Shown here in pieces: positions 24,001-32,913 of a DNA stretch of 64,000 nucleotides (its first letter is position 1; each line of letters begins with the position of its first letter). Position numbers and translations under genes: made by a program. The notes beneath the pieces were generated by a model. That model made no database searches and was not told the DNA's origin. It worked only from the letters and a program-made list of their open reading frames with translations. The stretch covers positions 73,538,919 to 73,602,918 of the forward strand of contig CM055096.1 of NCBI GenBank assembly GCA_029204225.1, given 5' to 3'. The stretch comes from Diphasiastrum complanatum (lineage: Eukaryota; Streptophyta; Lycopodiopsida; Lycopodiales; Lycopodiaceae).

Positions 24001-25630
24001 GTTGGAACGGGCTTCTAAGCTCAGTACTTACTACTACTACATCATGACAAGGTTCTACAAATTGACCACCCTACGTAAATGTATGCAGCAAAGTAACTAT
24101 CTACCTTAAAGCACATTTTAATGCATTCTCTAGTGAACTTCTTTTCATTAGCAAATGATCAAGGAGAACCTTATTTGTTGTCAATATGAGTTTCCCAATA
24201 GTGTCTGACATCAGCTTCAGTGGCATTGCAAATATGAACTAAAAGCATACTAATTGGGAGTAGAATAAATCAGGACGTAGAGTCAGTAGGTGTTGTCAGC
24301 ATCATACATCTCCTTGGAGCTACTTCACATCTCCTTTGTAGTTCTTGCCTATTATATTAGTTCTTTACCCGTAGTTGAGTGCTACTTATGAGCCAGCTCC
24401 AGCTTAGTCAAGCATTTTTGTTTCCCTGTTTCATGTATGTAGCCAGTGATGTACTTATCACATAGCTAGTTGGACCCAGTGCAACTGCTTTTACTCGTGC
24501 TTCAAAAGTTTTAAAGGCTTTTTGATCATAGATACTAGTCGTTTGGAGCCATTCAATTTTTTCTGGAAAGTTTGAATCGTCCTACTGCAAAATGATTCAG
24601 AATGTATGGAAAAAAAATTCGTATTTCCAGAAAAATTACAAAAAAGACTCAAATTAGAAAAATAGGACGTTTCAAAGATTTGATCTGAACCTCAAATCTA
24701 TCCGAGCATATTCAACTAATCCAAAGACTTCCAAATTTCTGTAACTATGCTTTTGGTATTATTTGCGAGAACCTCATGTTAGATATCGTTCAACAAATCA
24801 TCTGTTTCTGTTTATTGCATATATTTTGTGCTCATACCTGGCAGATTTGATTTATATGCTCGGTGACTGACTTACCCCAAGTTTCACACCTCATACATAC
24901 TTGATACTGAGTTTGATTGTGATTGTAGCAAAGATGAAATTTTATTGTGGACAATTTTAAGGCTAGAAGTGCAGTGCAGAGTAAATCTACTATGTTCGTA
25001 TGTTGCTTGCATGAGTGTAGTTGAGTATTGCAGCTATCACTTTATGGCCATGATCAGCAAAATGTCCTGCTAACAATGCTTACTCACAGATATGCAAAAC
25101 AACCAGGTCAGTGGAAGCAAAGGCAGAGCTCCAAGCAAGGCACTCGTGAAGCGTTTGCAGAGTTGTTTAGTTCAGAAAACTCTGCCAAGATTAAGCATGA
25201 CGGTTCAACTCCTGCTCTGGAAGATGCTTCAAATCCAAATGAATTGCCAACAATAAAACACAAAAGTCAACAAAATGCTACTGTGGACAATGAGGTGGTC
25301 GATGGAACTGTAGATCATCTACGTCACAGAAATGTTGCAAAGAAAGACAGCAAAGTACACATGGATGTAACCTACATGCAGAGGCCATGGAAAAGTTGTG
25401 AGGAGGAGAGTCGCGTTCTTACTGAATCTATGCAAGGTCAAACAAAAGCTTCATTTCAGAAAATAGAAGTTTGTGTCAAACCCAAGTTATCAGAAGGGAA
25501 ATTGAAGCGTCAGAGGAGCGATACCGAAGAGTTCAGTTCTGAGAGAAATGAACCTTTTGTGGCTCCTACGATACAAACTCAAACTGATGTACTTGAGAAG
25601 AGGAAGAAAACCAAGACAAGGATACTCTAA
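6654..25630 (+). CDS. PUM23: Pumilio-family nucleolar protein, PUM23/NOP9-like, C-terminal exons
   Basis: Five exons join in frame: 6654-6773, 9085-9273, 9484-9632, 14697-14879 and 25090-25630. They give about 393 residues ending in TAA. The peptide order matches the C-terminal half of plant PUM23: PLIEERRAGVVSSILAAC, VPRMLFLEDFASS, DVSGRHVLEAFILSSA, KGHFAELATHPVSSFTVEKC, KHGPYLLKRFDVTG, then PGQWKQRQSSKQGTREAF and a basic tail (KRQRSDTEE, EKRKKTKTRIL). The family binds pre-rRNA in the nucleolus through Puf repeats and is needed for rRNA processing; the lysine-rich tail suits nucleolar targeting. Upstream exons with the first repeats are not in the window or not recognised. Introns carry several elements but all five exons stay open, so the gene looks functional. 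Confidence 0.88.
7484..7860 (-). mobile_element. Possible LINE 3' end (copy E)
   Basis: The plus strand reads GAGAGAGAAAGAAAC and then TTTATTGATGTCTTT, which resembles the 3' ends of LINE copies D (GA tract, GAAA repeats, TTTATTAATGTCTTT) and B (TATTAATGTCT). Beyond that the similarity is weak, and the upper limit is uncertain. No coding sequence was recognised. Confidence 0.35.
7906..8984 (-). mobile_element. LINE (copy B), internally deleted, in a GA tract
   Basis: The minus strand has the RT N-terminal region (PTSWCTSLLHPILKASDP, NYRTIMISHTMVKLYGS, GQAGFRAGYSTADQVF, YCCFVDFRKA). It then jumps to the C-terminal region (IWVSSHQLGIETGR) and the zinc-like motif CQCCSLQEVEDEFHFIFRC. The catalytic palm with the YxDD box is therefore deleted. 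In the LINE sense the 5' end abuts the CT tract at 8985-9036. The 3' end is a (CAATT)n-type tail followed by TCTCTC. It lies inside the GC-AG intron of PUM23, antisense to the gene. Confidence 0.8.
8985..9036. repeat. (GA)n microsatellite
   Basis: About 52 bp of GA dinucleotide, followed by two copies of GAGATGACAGGTGAGCTGA that share a short GA run between them. It is the 5' boundary of LINE copy B and lies about 50 bp before a PUM23 exon. Confidence 0.95.
9085..9273 (+). CDS. PUM23: PUM23-like exon
   Basis: Sixty-three codons, phase 0 at both ends, from TTTTGCAG|GTT to CCACAG|GTGCTT. It carries VPRMLFLEDF and GKKMSVLGSAMLQMIF, a conserved PUM23 block between repeats. A GA tract and a LINE lie just upstream in the intron. 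Confidence 0.88.
9484..9632 (+). CDS. PUM23: PUM23-like exon
   Basis: From TATGCAG|GAT to TCAAA|GTAAGT; it ends two bases into a codon. It encodes LEADQVLATVKDVSGRHVLE, a Puf repeat with the small-residue/RH pattern, then FILSSAPLKHKHRSI. The preceding intron is only 210 bp. Confidence 0.9.
9633..12036. other. PUM23 intron 3, left part: no feature recognised
   Basis: Single-copy-looking AT-rich intron sequence. Minus-strand open frames at 10434-10991 and 11412-11816 show no familiar motif and have the composition of chance frames. Confidence 0.6.
12042..12485 (-). repeat. 3' LTR of TRIM-like element
   Basis: Closely matches 13153-13575 but is about 20 bp longer because of small indels (for example TGAATATATAGGTAGGAC is present only here). 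The outermost T of TGTTGG has become C. Confidence 0.92.
13141..13152 (-). other. Primer-binding site for initiator Met-tRNA
   Basis: The plus-strand sequence GCTCTGATACCA is the reverse complement of TGGTATCAGAGC, the standard primer site of plant Copia elements. It touches the LTR with no gap. Confidence 0.92.
13153..13575 (-). repeat. 5' LTR of TRIM-like element
   Basis: On the plus strand it starts TGTTGG and ends TTCTAACA. The primer-binding site lies immediately inside it. Direct repeat of 12042-12485. Confidence 0.92.
13581..14696. other. PUM23 intron 3, right part: no feature recognised
   Basis: AT-rich intron sequence between the TRIM-like element and the next exon. No motif, repeat or structure stands out. 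Confidence 0.6.
14697..14879 (+). CDS. PUM23: PUM23-like exon
   Basis: From TTTTACAG|A to ACTGG|GTGAGT. One base completes the lysine codon started in the previous exon. It encodes LKGHFAELATHPVSSF, TVEKCFSIADINLKEAI and RSKHGPYLLKRFDV, the last Puf repeats. The match to PUM23 is clear in order and spacing. Confidence 0.9.
15300..15615. repeat. Dispersed repeat, first copy, with internal duplication
   Basis: Shares many blocks with 22690-22930, for example GCTTGTAACCTGAAGAAT against TCTGTAACCTGAAAAAT, and CATGGGA followed by CCATCCAATAGA. Inside this copy, the unit AGATCAAGAAGAA...GCTTGTAACCTGAAGAA...CAGCATGGGA occurs twice in tandem (about 15311-15370 and 15398-15470). No coding potential or termini were found. 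Confidence 0.65.
16442..16660. repeat. 86-bp subterminal tandem repeat in hAT copy A
   Basis: Units beginning CACATGGGCACTG start at 16442 and 16528; the next start, CACATGGGACAAATC at 16614, keeps the 86-bp period but diverges, and the motif returns at 16645. Shared inner blocks are GTGAGCAGACC, CCAATGGGAGACCAACACAG and CATCACATGGGGGCA. It lies in the transposase 3' untranslated side. Confidence 0.85.
16920..17285 (+). pseudogene. Second reading frame of the hAT element: charged coiled-coil protein
   Basis: From ATG at 16920 the frame runs 121 codons to TAG at 17283-17285, broken by TGA at 17037-17039 and TAG at 17067-17069. Both inner stops are one C-to-T change from a sense codon (CGA, CAG), as expected from cytosine methylation decay. 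The product is rich in Arg/Glu in heptad-like order (EGEARRKLEEDVRRHNERH; then RRQLIMVRERAARRW), with an Ala/Pro/Val linker between and an acidic end (DEGEESVEDP). It points toward the transposase gene from the opposite strand. No known domain was recognised. It could be a captured host fragment or an accessory gene of the element. Confidence 0.45.
17983..22091 (-). pseudogene. hAT transposase (BED, DUF659, hATC) with AT-hook tail
   Basis: Exons by comparison with copy B: 22091-20230, 20115-19770, about 19695-19528 and 19421-17983. Exon 1 has a BED-like finger (VRCRYC, then LTRLKGHLLGAR), a proline/serine-rich linker, and DUF659 (RSDGWTDVRRRPILNILVSS, VTDNATNC, HIVHTPPAAHGIDLLMGDIG). Exon 2 has the hydrophobic core (WWTMFGNTYPSIQRLALRVL). 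Exon 3 has hATC (CERNWSTWALIHTRRRNRL). Exon 4 is acidic (YEADEPVSEDEHDEDEP), then proline-rich, and ends with AT-hooks (KRPGRPKG, GRRGRPRR). Lesions: frame breaks near 21930, 21055, 20550 and 18640, an in-frame TAG near 20778, and loss of about 12 bp including the acceptor before exon 3 relative to copy B. Confidence 0.85.
22690..22930. repeat. Dispersed repeat, second copy
   Basis: Related to 15300-15615 (CTGTAACCTGAAAAATCCCT, CATGGGACGATCC, CCATCCAATAGA, and AGTCTGGAAAGGGGTTTCC against AGTCCTGGAAAAGGGCTTTC). Both copies are in the same intron and orientation, on either side of hAT copy A. Confidence 0.65.
23130..23322. mobile_element. hAT-type MITE with perfect 8-bp target duplication
   Basis: 193 bp, starting CTTAGTTGCCC and ending GGGCTTCTAAG, flanked on both sides by TTTAGGTC (23122-23129 and 23323-23330). 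Subterminal palindromic motifs CCGGAACGGAACG and GTTCCGACC crowd both ends; the middle is A/T runs. There is no coding capacity. An 8-bp duplication and GC-rich subterminal repeats fit a non-autonomous hAT element. Confidence 0.92.
23367..24019. mobile_element. Longer hAT-type non-autonomous element, same family
   Basis: 653 bp with the same ends (CTTAGTTGCCCGTTCCGG ... GGGCTTCTAAG) and a perfect duplication CTCAGTAC (23359-23366 and 24020-24027). Inside it is a second copy of the left terminus (TTTAGTTGCCCGTTCCG at about 23852), and the segment GTCAGCCATC...GGGCTGCTACAA occurs twice (about 23799-23833 and 23873-23907). This suggests an aborted rearrangement or nested insertion. Confidence 0.9.
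24028..25089. other. PUM23 intron 4, right part: no feature recognised
   Basis: AT-rich intron sequence leading to the last PUM23 exon. No element ends or coding motifs were seen. Confidence 0.6.
25090..25630 (+). CDS. PUM23: PUM23-like last exon
   Basis: The acceptor ACTCACAG is followed by the base that completes a glycine codon, then YAKQPGQWKQRQSSKQG. The remaining ~160 residues are hydrophilic and basic with little order, ending KKTKTRIL and TAA. It comes after a 10.2-kb intron. A low-complexity basic tail is normal for this family. Confidence 0.88.
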
Positions 25631-25840
25631 GGATTAATGGGTCTGCTAAGGCAACCTCCGAATATGATGGGCTGCCATGTCATCATGTTTGTGTCCATGG
25701 CTTGGTGATTTATCTTGCCCTTCACAATTTTGACCACTATTTTCAAAGCTAGTTAACTAGGTGATGGATTAGATTGGAAATATTCATATGTTAATTCAGG
25801 AAGCTCATTCAATGCGATTATCTTTTATTGAGCAATAAGG

Positions 25841-26285
25841 TCATTTTTTGACAGAGATCTTCCCACGGGTGGTGAGTTGGTGTGTGGGATCCTGATGCAG
25901 TACAATTCTAATAAAATGCTGGAAATTGGCATGCATACCAAGGATTCTAATTGCACATATATTGAGAGACATAATGAATTTGCACAAATCGATAGCAACA
26001 ACATAGAGCAACCTAGAAAACTCAACATGCACACTACCAGAAACTTCACACTCAACACAAAGAGAGCACAAGAGCTTACCGCTTGTAGGATGGAAGGAAT
26101 CACAACTTCAACCAACATAGACTATGAATGTTAGTTTGGGCCCTCCACAGACAGTACTACCATGCTTATGAGATGGATTAATGGCTCCCGAGTGCCTCAT
26201 GTAAACAGATTACTTACGACTGCGGGTAGCTCGAATTTGTATTCTTGACCATCATCAGTGAACTTGATAGAATGGGACCCATGTG
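25841..26285 (-). CDS. Unidentified gene, last two putative exons
   Basis: On the minus strand the exon 26285-26218 is bounded by TTCAG and a consensus donor GTAAGT. It stays open in one frame (KFTDDGQEYKFELPAV). A final exon 25891-25841 follows after CATCAG and continues in phase (DPTHQLTTRGKISVKK, stop TGA). AATAAA lies 13 bp past the stop. Upstream, an open stretch ends at a donor GTACGT (exon edge about 26564; FYVYLVYCLAQ), with matching phase. I do not recognise the protein. The gene would converge with PUM23, about 210 bp from its stop codon. The phase agreement across two junctions is the main support. Confidence 0.35.
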
Positions 26286-26289
26286 CTGA

Positions 26290-27489
26290 ATAAAATATAA
26301 CATGAACGTATTAGTATCAAATTAGTCATCAATTCCAGTATCCTTCAACTTAATGACTGATTTTTTGTCCAGACATAAGAGCCACTATAGGTGTAACCAT
26401 TTTTATTAAAAAGATTTTTAGAATGTTCATGTAAAATCGTATGAAAGGCTTGTATCGTCTCAATGGGCATCCAACCCAAGAAGTAGCTAAAAAATTTGAT
26501 ATACTAGTCTTTTAAGCTCCACCATGATAATGATGTTAACAGATGAAGGTTTTGTAAACGTACCTTGAGCTAGGCAATATACTAAATAAACATAAAAATC
26601 ATAATCAGGTGGTCACCTTGAGAGTACCAAATCAATACTTGTAGCTATTACCAAATCATTCAGGTTTTTTTTCCACATCTCATGACAGGTGCACTTTCCT
26701 TGTTTGACGTTGGTGCATAGGAAGTAAGTTTTGTAGATCAATCAAGATCTCCATCTCAGAAACACACAATTTGAAACTACTTTCACTCATTGTAGCTCTT
26801 TAAGCCTCTACATTTCGTTTGGTATCTTTTTGGTCCACCACATCCACACGCTCCAATATTCAACTTACAACAATTTGACGTTCCTAAGTTATTTACATCA
26901 CCAGGTTCTTTTGGGTTGTTCACACAAGGACCCACTCAATCTGTTTCATGCACCCATGGTCAACTAAACATTGTGAAACGTTTTTGAAGATACTTCCAAC
27001 ATTACCACACTATTAGTAGCTTCACCACACATATCAATGCCTTCTCATGTTAGCATAGACAAATGCATCTTAGTATCACACATTTTTTATTCATTCTCAT
27101 CTCGATGTTATCAGTAGCATATAATTGGTAGTACCATTAGCAACATATTGCACTCTTTTATCTATTTCTCTTTTCAAGACATTTAGTGCATTCCAATACA
27201 TGTCATCATGGTTGTACCTTTGATTAGATGGCTCTATCTCAACTGTAGCAATATTTTAGATGGTGTAGTTTGTTGAAGTTGTAATCTAGCCAAGCATGTT
27301 AGAACTCTTTTCAAGTTTGATATTTTGCATATTAGATATTTTGCATAGCGACATATGTGGACCCATGCAGACTCTCTCGAAATACTTTTTGAATCCATTT
27401 ACTTGGAGTTCAATTCCCACCACCATGAAGTAAAAAGCAAGTTGAAAAAAGCAAAAAACAACTTTACCTTCTAATTAATGCAAAGCTCA
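26290..27489. other. AT-rich region, possible LTR-element leader
   Basis: No convincing coding motif. Its right end abuts a primer-site-like sequence (27490-27501), so part may be the leader/gag remnant of a minus-strand LTR element. Confidence 0.35.
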
Positions 27490-27660
27490 GCTATGATACC
27501 ACTGTAAGAATCGCCAAGTGGTGAAGATCTTCTAGATCTTGTTGCACATGCTCCAAAAGGACTACTATGGAGTCAAACCACCCAACCAACTGGAAGCCGA
27601 GAGTCGATCCCCAATCAGCTTCTCTCGAGCCACAATGTCTCGTATTATTTTTTAATAGAA
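27490..27660 (-). mobile_element. LTR-element remnant: primer site plus start of an LTR
   Basis: The plus-strand sequence GCTATGATACCA is the reverse complement of TGGTATCATAGC, one base away from the Met-tRNA primer site. One base later TGTAAGAATCGCC begins, suitable as an LTR edge. No second LTR was found, so the extent to the right is a guess. Confidence 0.45.
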
Positions 27661-28222
27661 TTGAGTTGAATTAGTCATATGTAAAGTCAAATTCAATGTT
27701 GCAATGTCTTATGTTTGGAAATAGGCTAGATCTTGAGTTGACAGCTTCATATTTTGATCCATTGTGACATGAGCTAATGTAACATGTTGCCCTTCTTGAG
27801 TTTGTCCAAAGCATTGTTCCAACTTACATTTGAATTTTGTTTGTACCAATAAATTGATTATACAATCTACCGTCTATTTCATTATGGATTTTTTTGAAGT
27901 ATCTGGTTTATCATTCTTAATATTCTTTTGAATATGTTAAATTGATTTTTTGGCCTTTTTGCACTATATGAAAACTCTAATGATGCCATCACACTTTGCA
28001 ATTGTCTTTTTACACATGTAAGCTCTCCTTTCACATGTGCAAGATAAATTCTTCTCCATTAGAGAAATTCTGAATCCAAAAAAGACCCTATAAGGAATGC
28101 AACGTAAGTTTGTTAACGTAAACTACCAAAATAAATTTATTTTCTGCCCAGTGCTTTGTCATTTCTGCTCGCACTATTTTCGATGGTTAACCATTCTACG
28201 TACATTATAGTTTATAGTTCAT

Positions 28223-28650
28223 TAAAAATAGTATAACTTTTAAAGTGTAGCTTACGATTGCGACTAAAATTGTGCCATTAGAAGGCGCTCGATGAGAGCT
28301 TTTCAACGATGCGCTACATGACCTGGTTCCAAGCTACCGTTTAAAAAGTATAACTAGTCAAAGTTTTTAGAAGACCCAATATCTCTTTTGTGCACGAATA
28401 GAGCACCCTCTCAACCCAATATCTCTTATGTGCGTGGATGGAACACCCTCTCAGTGAGAGGGTGCTTTATTTGCGCACAAAAGAGATATTGGGTCTTTTG
28501 AAAACTGTGACTGCCTCTAACTTTTGAACGGTAGCTTGGAACTAGGTCATCCAGGGGGTCATTGGAAAGCTCTCGTCGAGCACTTTCTGATGGCACCAGT
28601 TTCATCTCAATCAGAGCTATGGTTAAAAAAGTTATACTTTTTTTTTTTGG
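28223..28650. repeat. Large imperfect inverted repeat (fold-back element)
   Basis: The left arm (about 28223-28413) and right arm (about 28455-28650) are complementary over nearly 190 bp. Shared blocks include GACCCAATATCTCTTTTGTG, GGTTCCAAGCTACCGTT and GAGAGCTTT. The centre is the palindrome CACCCTCTCA-G-TGAGAGGGTG around 28454. A 40-bp piece of the arm (ACCCAATATCTCTTATGTGC...CACCCTCTCA) is duplicated at 28414-28453. A transcript would fold into a long hairpin. No coding capacity was seen. Confidence 0.85.
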
Positions 28651-28659
28651 GATAAAATT

Positions 28660-29039
28660 GCATATTATACTATAGACAATATGTCATGCTTGCGAGCTGC
28701 CCTTGACGTCAAATTACAGTTTTAATTTTAAAAAAATCAAATTTAATGAGCTATGTAATGTACATTTCAAATTTGAGAGTTTTGATTGGTCCATGTGTAA
28801 GAAAATATTGAGGAAAAATAATGAAAAACATCACTTTCTTCTTCCATTTTTTCGTCTTGTGATGCCACCTTATCATGTATGTTGTTGAAAACACATTTTA
28901 TGATATGCTAGGTTGCAATCCTATCTTTTTGTTTCAAACCTCATGTGAATTGTCATTTCACTACAATGTCATCATAATACTAGGAGGTTCAAATTTTTGC
29001 ATCTTTCGTTTTTGACCTTGCTAGAATTGAGTCAACTTC
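28660..29039. other. No feature recognised
   Basis: AT-rich sequence after the fold-back element. A short open frame at 28703-28888 has no recognisable motif. Confidence 0.5.
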
Positions 29040-29340
29040 TTTGAATCTGTTAGACAAATTTTTGTCAAAATTATGCAAAATCTAGCTTGATGATTATACA
29101 TTTTCATGTACATATATCAATCACACATGTGTGGAGCATGTTCCCACGTGGGAGTAGTAGGCCTATTTGCATTAGCTAATTCGTGCTTTAGAATAGCTTG
29201 TTTTTCAAAGTAATGTAAAACTAGACAAAAACTAGTCATGTAGAGGCATGCCAATTGTCATCATGAGGTTGGGCCAAAATCCATCAGAAGCATGGTTAGG
29301 CATAGGTATTCGGATCATGACCTCTAGCTCAATCAAAGGT
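29040..29340 (+). repeat. Copia LTR remnant, plus orientation
   Basis: CACATGTGTGGAGCATGTTCCCAC (about 29129-29152, first 20 bases shared exactly) and the preceding GACAAATTTTTGTCAAAAT resemble the start of the LTRs at 34707-35367 and 38262-38883 in reverse. It is probably the 5' LTR region of the plus-strand element whose RNase H lies at 30425-31015. Confidence 0.45.
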
Positions 29341-30424
29341 CAACACGCCTTATTTTGTAGGGATGCAAAAGTGAAAGTAGTGGACCTACCATGTTGAAAA
29401 TGCAGCAAAATAAGTCCAATAGATCCTAGAAATGATGGAGAAAGCAGATCCAATGAAGATCATAAATCTAGAGCACAAAACAATCTATTGATTTCTAGCT
29501 TATCTTGGCTTGAACTCCACTGTATGGCTCCAAAATCATGCAAAAAGCTTCACACATGTTGGATGTACAGTCTGCTCATCCCTGAGATGTACTCTCTCCC
29601 TCCATCTGTGCGTAGAGCCTTGATCTTCCTCTGGGTCTGGTTCTCTGTAGACGCCTTGAACACACCACAGAAGAACAACACCGATCAGAGAGATCAAAAC
29701 TCACATCAAGAACATGTTAATTATGTTGTTTTCATGCATGTAATTATTATTGATTCAGGATAGTCTCATCAAGCTAAATTGTGAGGAAGAATGTTGAAAT
29801 TTCACAATTCTAGCTTGACCATTTTATATCACATGCATTGTAATTGGCTAGAAGTCCATGTAAATAGATGCTACACATGCCAAATAGATGCCACACATGC
29901 CAAATCACATAGAATGCTTTCCAAAGACTTCATTCCTCATATTACATTGTGATAGCATCTTTGAAATGAGGCCAAAGTGTGCTTAGATAAGCTAGAAAAA
30001 TTCTAGGAGCTAAAAATAGCATGTTTTACATTGTTTTTGAATCTTGAGATCTTGACCCCAAGTTAGGGTGGATCCCATGACCTATTAAGGTAGATGTTAG
30101 GGTTAGGGTGTGATAAGTTCTGAGGTGCCCTAATATGCTTAGATCCGAACTTGAAAAGTATAAATGTATGATGGGATTTCCATCCAAATATCAAGAAAAA
30201 TCGAGTTTTTCCAATTCTATCATCATTGTCTTTTGGTGACGAGTTCTAGCTATTGGATGTGAGTGTTCTTATGCATTAATTGCTTGGTTTGGAAGATACT
30301 GAACCTCTTTACAGGTCTGAGAAGCTTGCTGTACTTTACTTTGGTTCATTTGATCAAATCTATGTGCCTAATGTGGAGTTAAATGCCAATTCTTGATTCT
30401 GGCTCATAGTTTGGATCTAGATCT

Positions 30425-31125
30425 TTGATTTGTGCATCCTCCATCACTTTTAGAATTGATTGGGATTCATTTTGCTATAAAATTTTGTCAACCATAACTA
30501 GGCCAAATTTGAGCTTTAGTGTGCACAAATTGAGTCAATTCATGCAAGATCCAAAAGTTTGTCATTGGAAATCGGTCAAAAAGATCTTGACATATGTATC
30601 TTCCACACTTGATTATGGATTGATCTATAAAGGAGAAGATCTAACAATAGTCGCCTTTTCAAATTCAGACTTTGCAAGTGAGAAAGTGGATAGGAAGTCC
30701 ACAAGTGCTTATATCATCTTTATTGGAGGCAATCTTGTATCTTGGTTATCCAAGAAACAAGATACAATCTCATTATCATCATGTGAAGCCGAGTACAAGG
30801 CCCTTGCAACAACCACTAAGGAGGTATTATGGATCAAGAGGCTACTCATGGAGCTAAAGTGCATCAAGGATGAAGATCTACCTATCGTCAAACGTGACAA
30901 CATCTCAGCTCAAGCTCTTGCAAACATTCCAATTTTTCATGCAAGAAGCAAGCAAATCGAGGTAGCACACCATTTTGTAAGAGAAATCACCTTAGAGAAT
31001 ATTGATTCATCTTGATGCGTTGTTGATCTTCTCACAAAACCATTGCTCAAGAATGCTTTTGTCAAATTTAGATCTAATCTTGGCTTGATTTCAAGATCTA
31101 TGTTGAAATATATAGATATCTTTTA
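30425..31125 (+). pseudogene. Copia RT end and RNase H relic
   Basis: The plus-strand frame carries RPNLSFSVHKLSQFMQDP (end of RT), FSNSDFASEKVDRKSTSAY, VSWLSKKQDTISLSSCEAEY and LANIPIFHARSKQIEV, the standard Copia RNase H order. A TGA at 31013-31015 is followed in the same frame by DLLTKPLLKNAFVKFRSNLG, the usual C-terminus, so the stop is a mutation. FSNSD in place of the usual F-S-D-A/S-D changes a conserved position near the first catalytic residue. Gag, protease and integrase of this copy were not found upstream. Confidence 0.85.
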
Positions 31126-31139
31126 AGAAGAAGACTTGT

Positions 31140-31645
31140 AAAAATTGTAAAACTATCTATCTTGAGTTTTGGGGGCTCTACGTCAAATCCACCCCTTGTA
31201 CACTTGTAAATACGTGATTAGGTCAAATTTAGACTTGGATTAGCTCGTGATAGTGTAGGTTGCTTACACTTGGCTTGATGGTAGAGTGCTAGTGACAATG
31301 CACCTCATAATCTCATTTGACAATTTGGACCAATTATAGCAAGAGATGCACCAAATGGTTCAATCAAGGTAAGAGGTGGCTTGTAAGTGGTCCAATCATT
31401 GTAAGAGATGGGAGGAGGGTGGTCCAATCATTGATCTATGTTCCCAGCTATGTTGGATTTCGAGCTACTATGAGTGTGAGAGTGCTTGAGTCACTTAGCT
31501 TTTTTATGTGAGTTTGGCAAGAGAGCTTCCAACACTTCGAATTTTTTCCACACTCGAGTCTACCCAAGAGCAATTAGTTGTATTCTCTCTCTACTCGAGA
31601 GCAAGCCATTTCCATACTTCGTTTTTTTTATCAAAAGCTACCTCT
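31140..31645 (+). repeat. Probable 3' LTR of the plus-strand Copia relic
   Basis: It follows the pol end after a G-rich tract (GAGTTTTGGGGG). It has family-like text such as GATTAGGTCAAATTTAGAC, TAGGTTGCTTACA and GTCCAATCATTGTAAGAGATG, comparable with the reverse of 34707-35367 (GATTAGGCCAAAATTCAA, TAGGTTGCTTACAAATG, GTCCAATCATAAGAGAGAG). Confidence 0.5.
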
Positions 31646-32346
31646 CAATGTGAATGTTGAATGGTGAATGATAGATGCATGTTTTGTGTCTTGCCTTCGA
31701 ATTTTCAAGCTAGAATAATATATTTTCACAAGATTTGTAAAAGACCTTAAAAAGAATTCGACATACAAATTCCAAAGATTATCAATACAAATAGAACATC
31801 CATAAAATATTTGGAATCACATATAAATAAATCATATTATACAATACGGAGTTTATATTATGGATATAATATTCCAATACAAGATTGGAAAGATTTGAAG
31901 CAAATTCAATATGTAAATATCTTACAAAGCAATTAGGAGATCTTTCACAATCTGGAGAGCGGATTGCAAAAGGACCAATCACCATTGAATCAACAATGAA
32001 GGTGATGAATCAAGAAGAAAAAATAATTAAAAAAAAAAAAAATACCAATCGAGGAAAACAAATCGGTAAGCATCAAATATTTATTTTATATGCTATTAAT
32101 TGATATAATATATAATTACTAAAGACTAACATTATTTTAATAAACAGATTTTAATATCTACTGGCAAAAAAACTGATCAAGCATCAACATCAACAACAAC
32201 AACAATAAAGATAATCATAATCAATATAATTGTTTAGATATACAATATTTAAAACAACATTTTTCAAAATTATTTACTGATAATGAACATGTATTTTTGC
32301 AGCAAGTTCAACAACCAAAACAAGACAATATATATAAGAATATATA

Positions 32347-32557
32347 TTTATATACAAGATAGAATGTTTAGTAAATAATATAATGTATATAGGACAAACA
32401 AAAAGCTTACAAAGAAAAATACTTTAAAAAAGAAATATTAGAAATTGTGAACTGTAAACATAGAGCAAATAGACTAGAAAAATTCTACGTAGATTTTTAT
32501 AAAACACAAACATATAAAAGATATAATATTTTAGAGTCCAGTCAATATTGGTTTTAG
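32347..32557 (+). pseudogene. GIY-YIG endonuclease relic
   Basis: The plus strand reads FIYKIECLVNNIMYIGQTKS, the Y-x-x and YIG core of GIY-YIG nucleases. After a one-base frame change it continues FKKEILEIVNCKHRANRLEK, FYVDFYKTQTYKRYNILESS, then a stop at 32555-32557. The second part matches the helix with the catalytic Glu (LEKFYVDFY) and the closing YN of the fold. The leading Gly of GIY is Phe/Ile here and the Arg helix between the two halves is short, so a deletion accompanies the frame shift. Such nucleases occur in Penelope-like elements, group I introns, phages and large DNA viruses. The source here is unknown. Confidence 0.55.
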
Positions 32558-32913
32558 AATAATAATAAAAAATAGCATAAATTAAACTATTTATTTATAT
32601 TATTGAATTCATGTCTATTTTTTTAATAAATAAATTTGCAATTGCACAAGATGGACTGATTTTTTTATTTTTAGATATCTCAAATCTATTTTCATTAAAA
32701 TCAAAATACGATATAATATAAATTACACATAATATATGTCTTTTATAATGTATTATGTTAAATTGTTCCATTTATTATCTGATGCCAGTGTTCTCATGGA
32801 ACTGGTCTAGTGGGCTTTCATGGTACGGAACCGTTTCGTACCGTGAAAGTACAAAAAAAAAATTTATTCACGAAAATGTTCTCTTTTTCGAATTGATATC
32901 CCCTATATAACTC

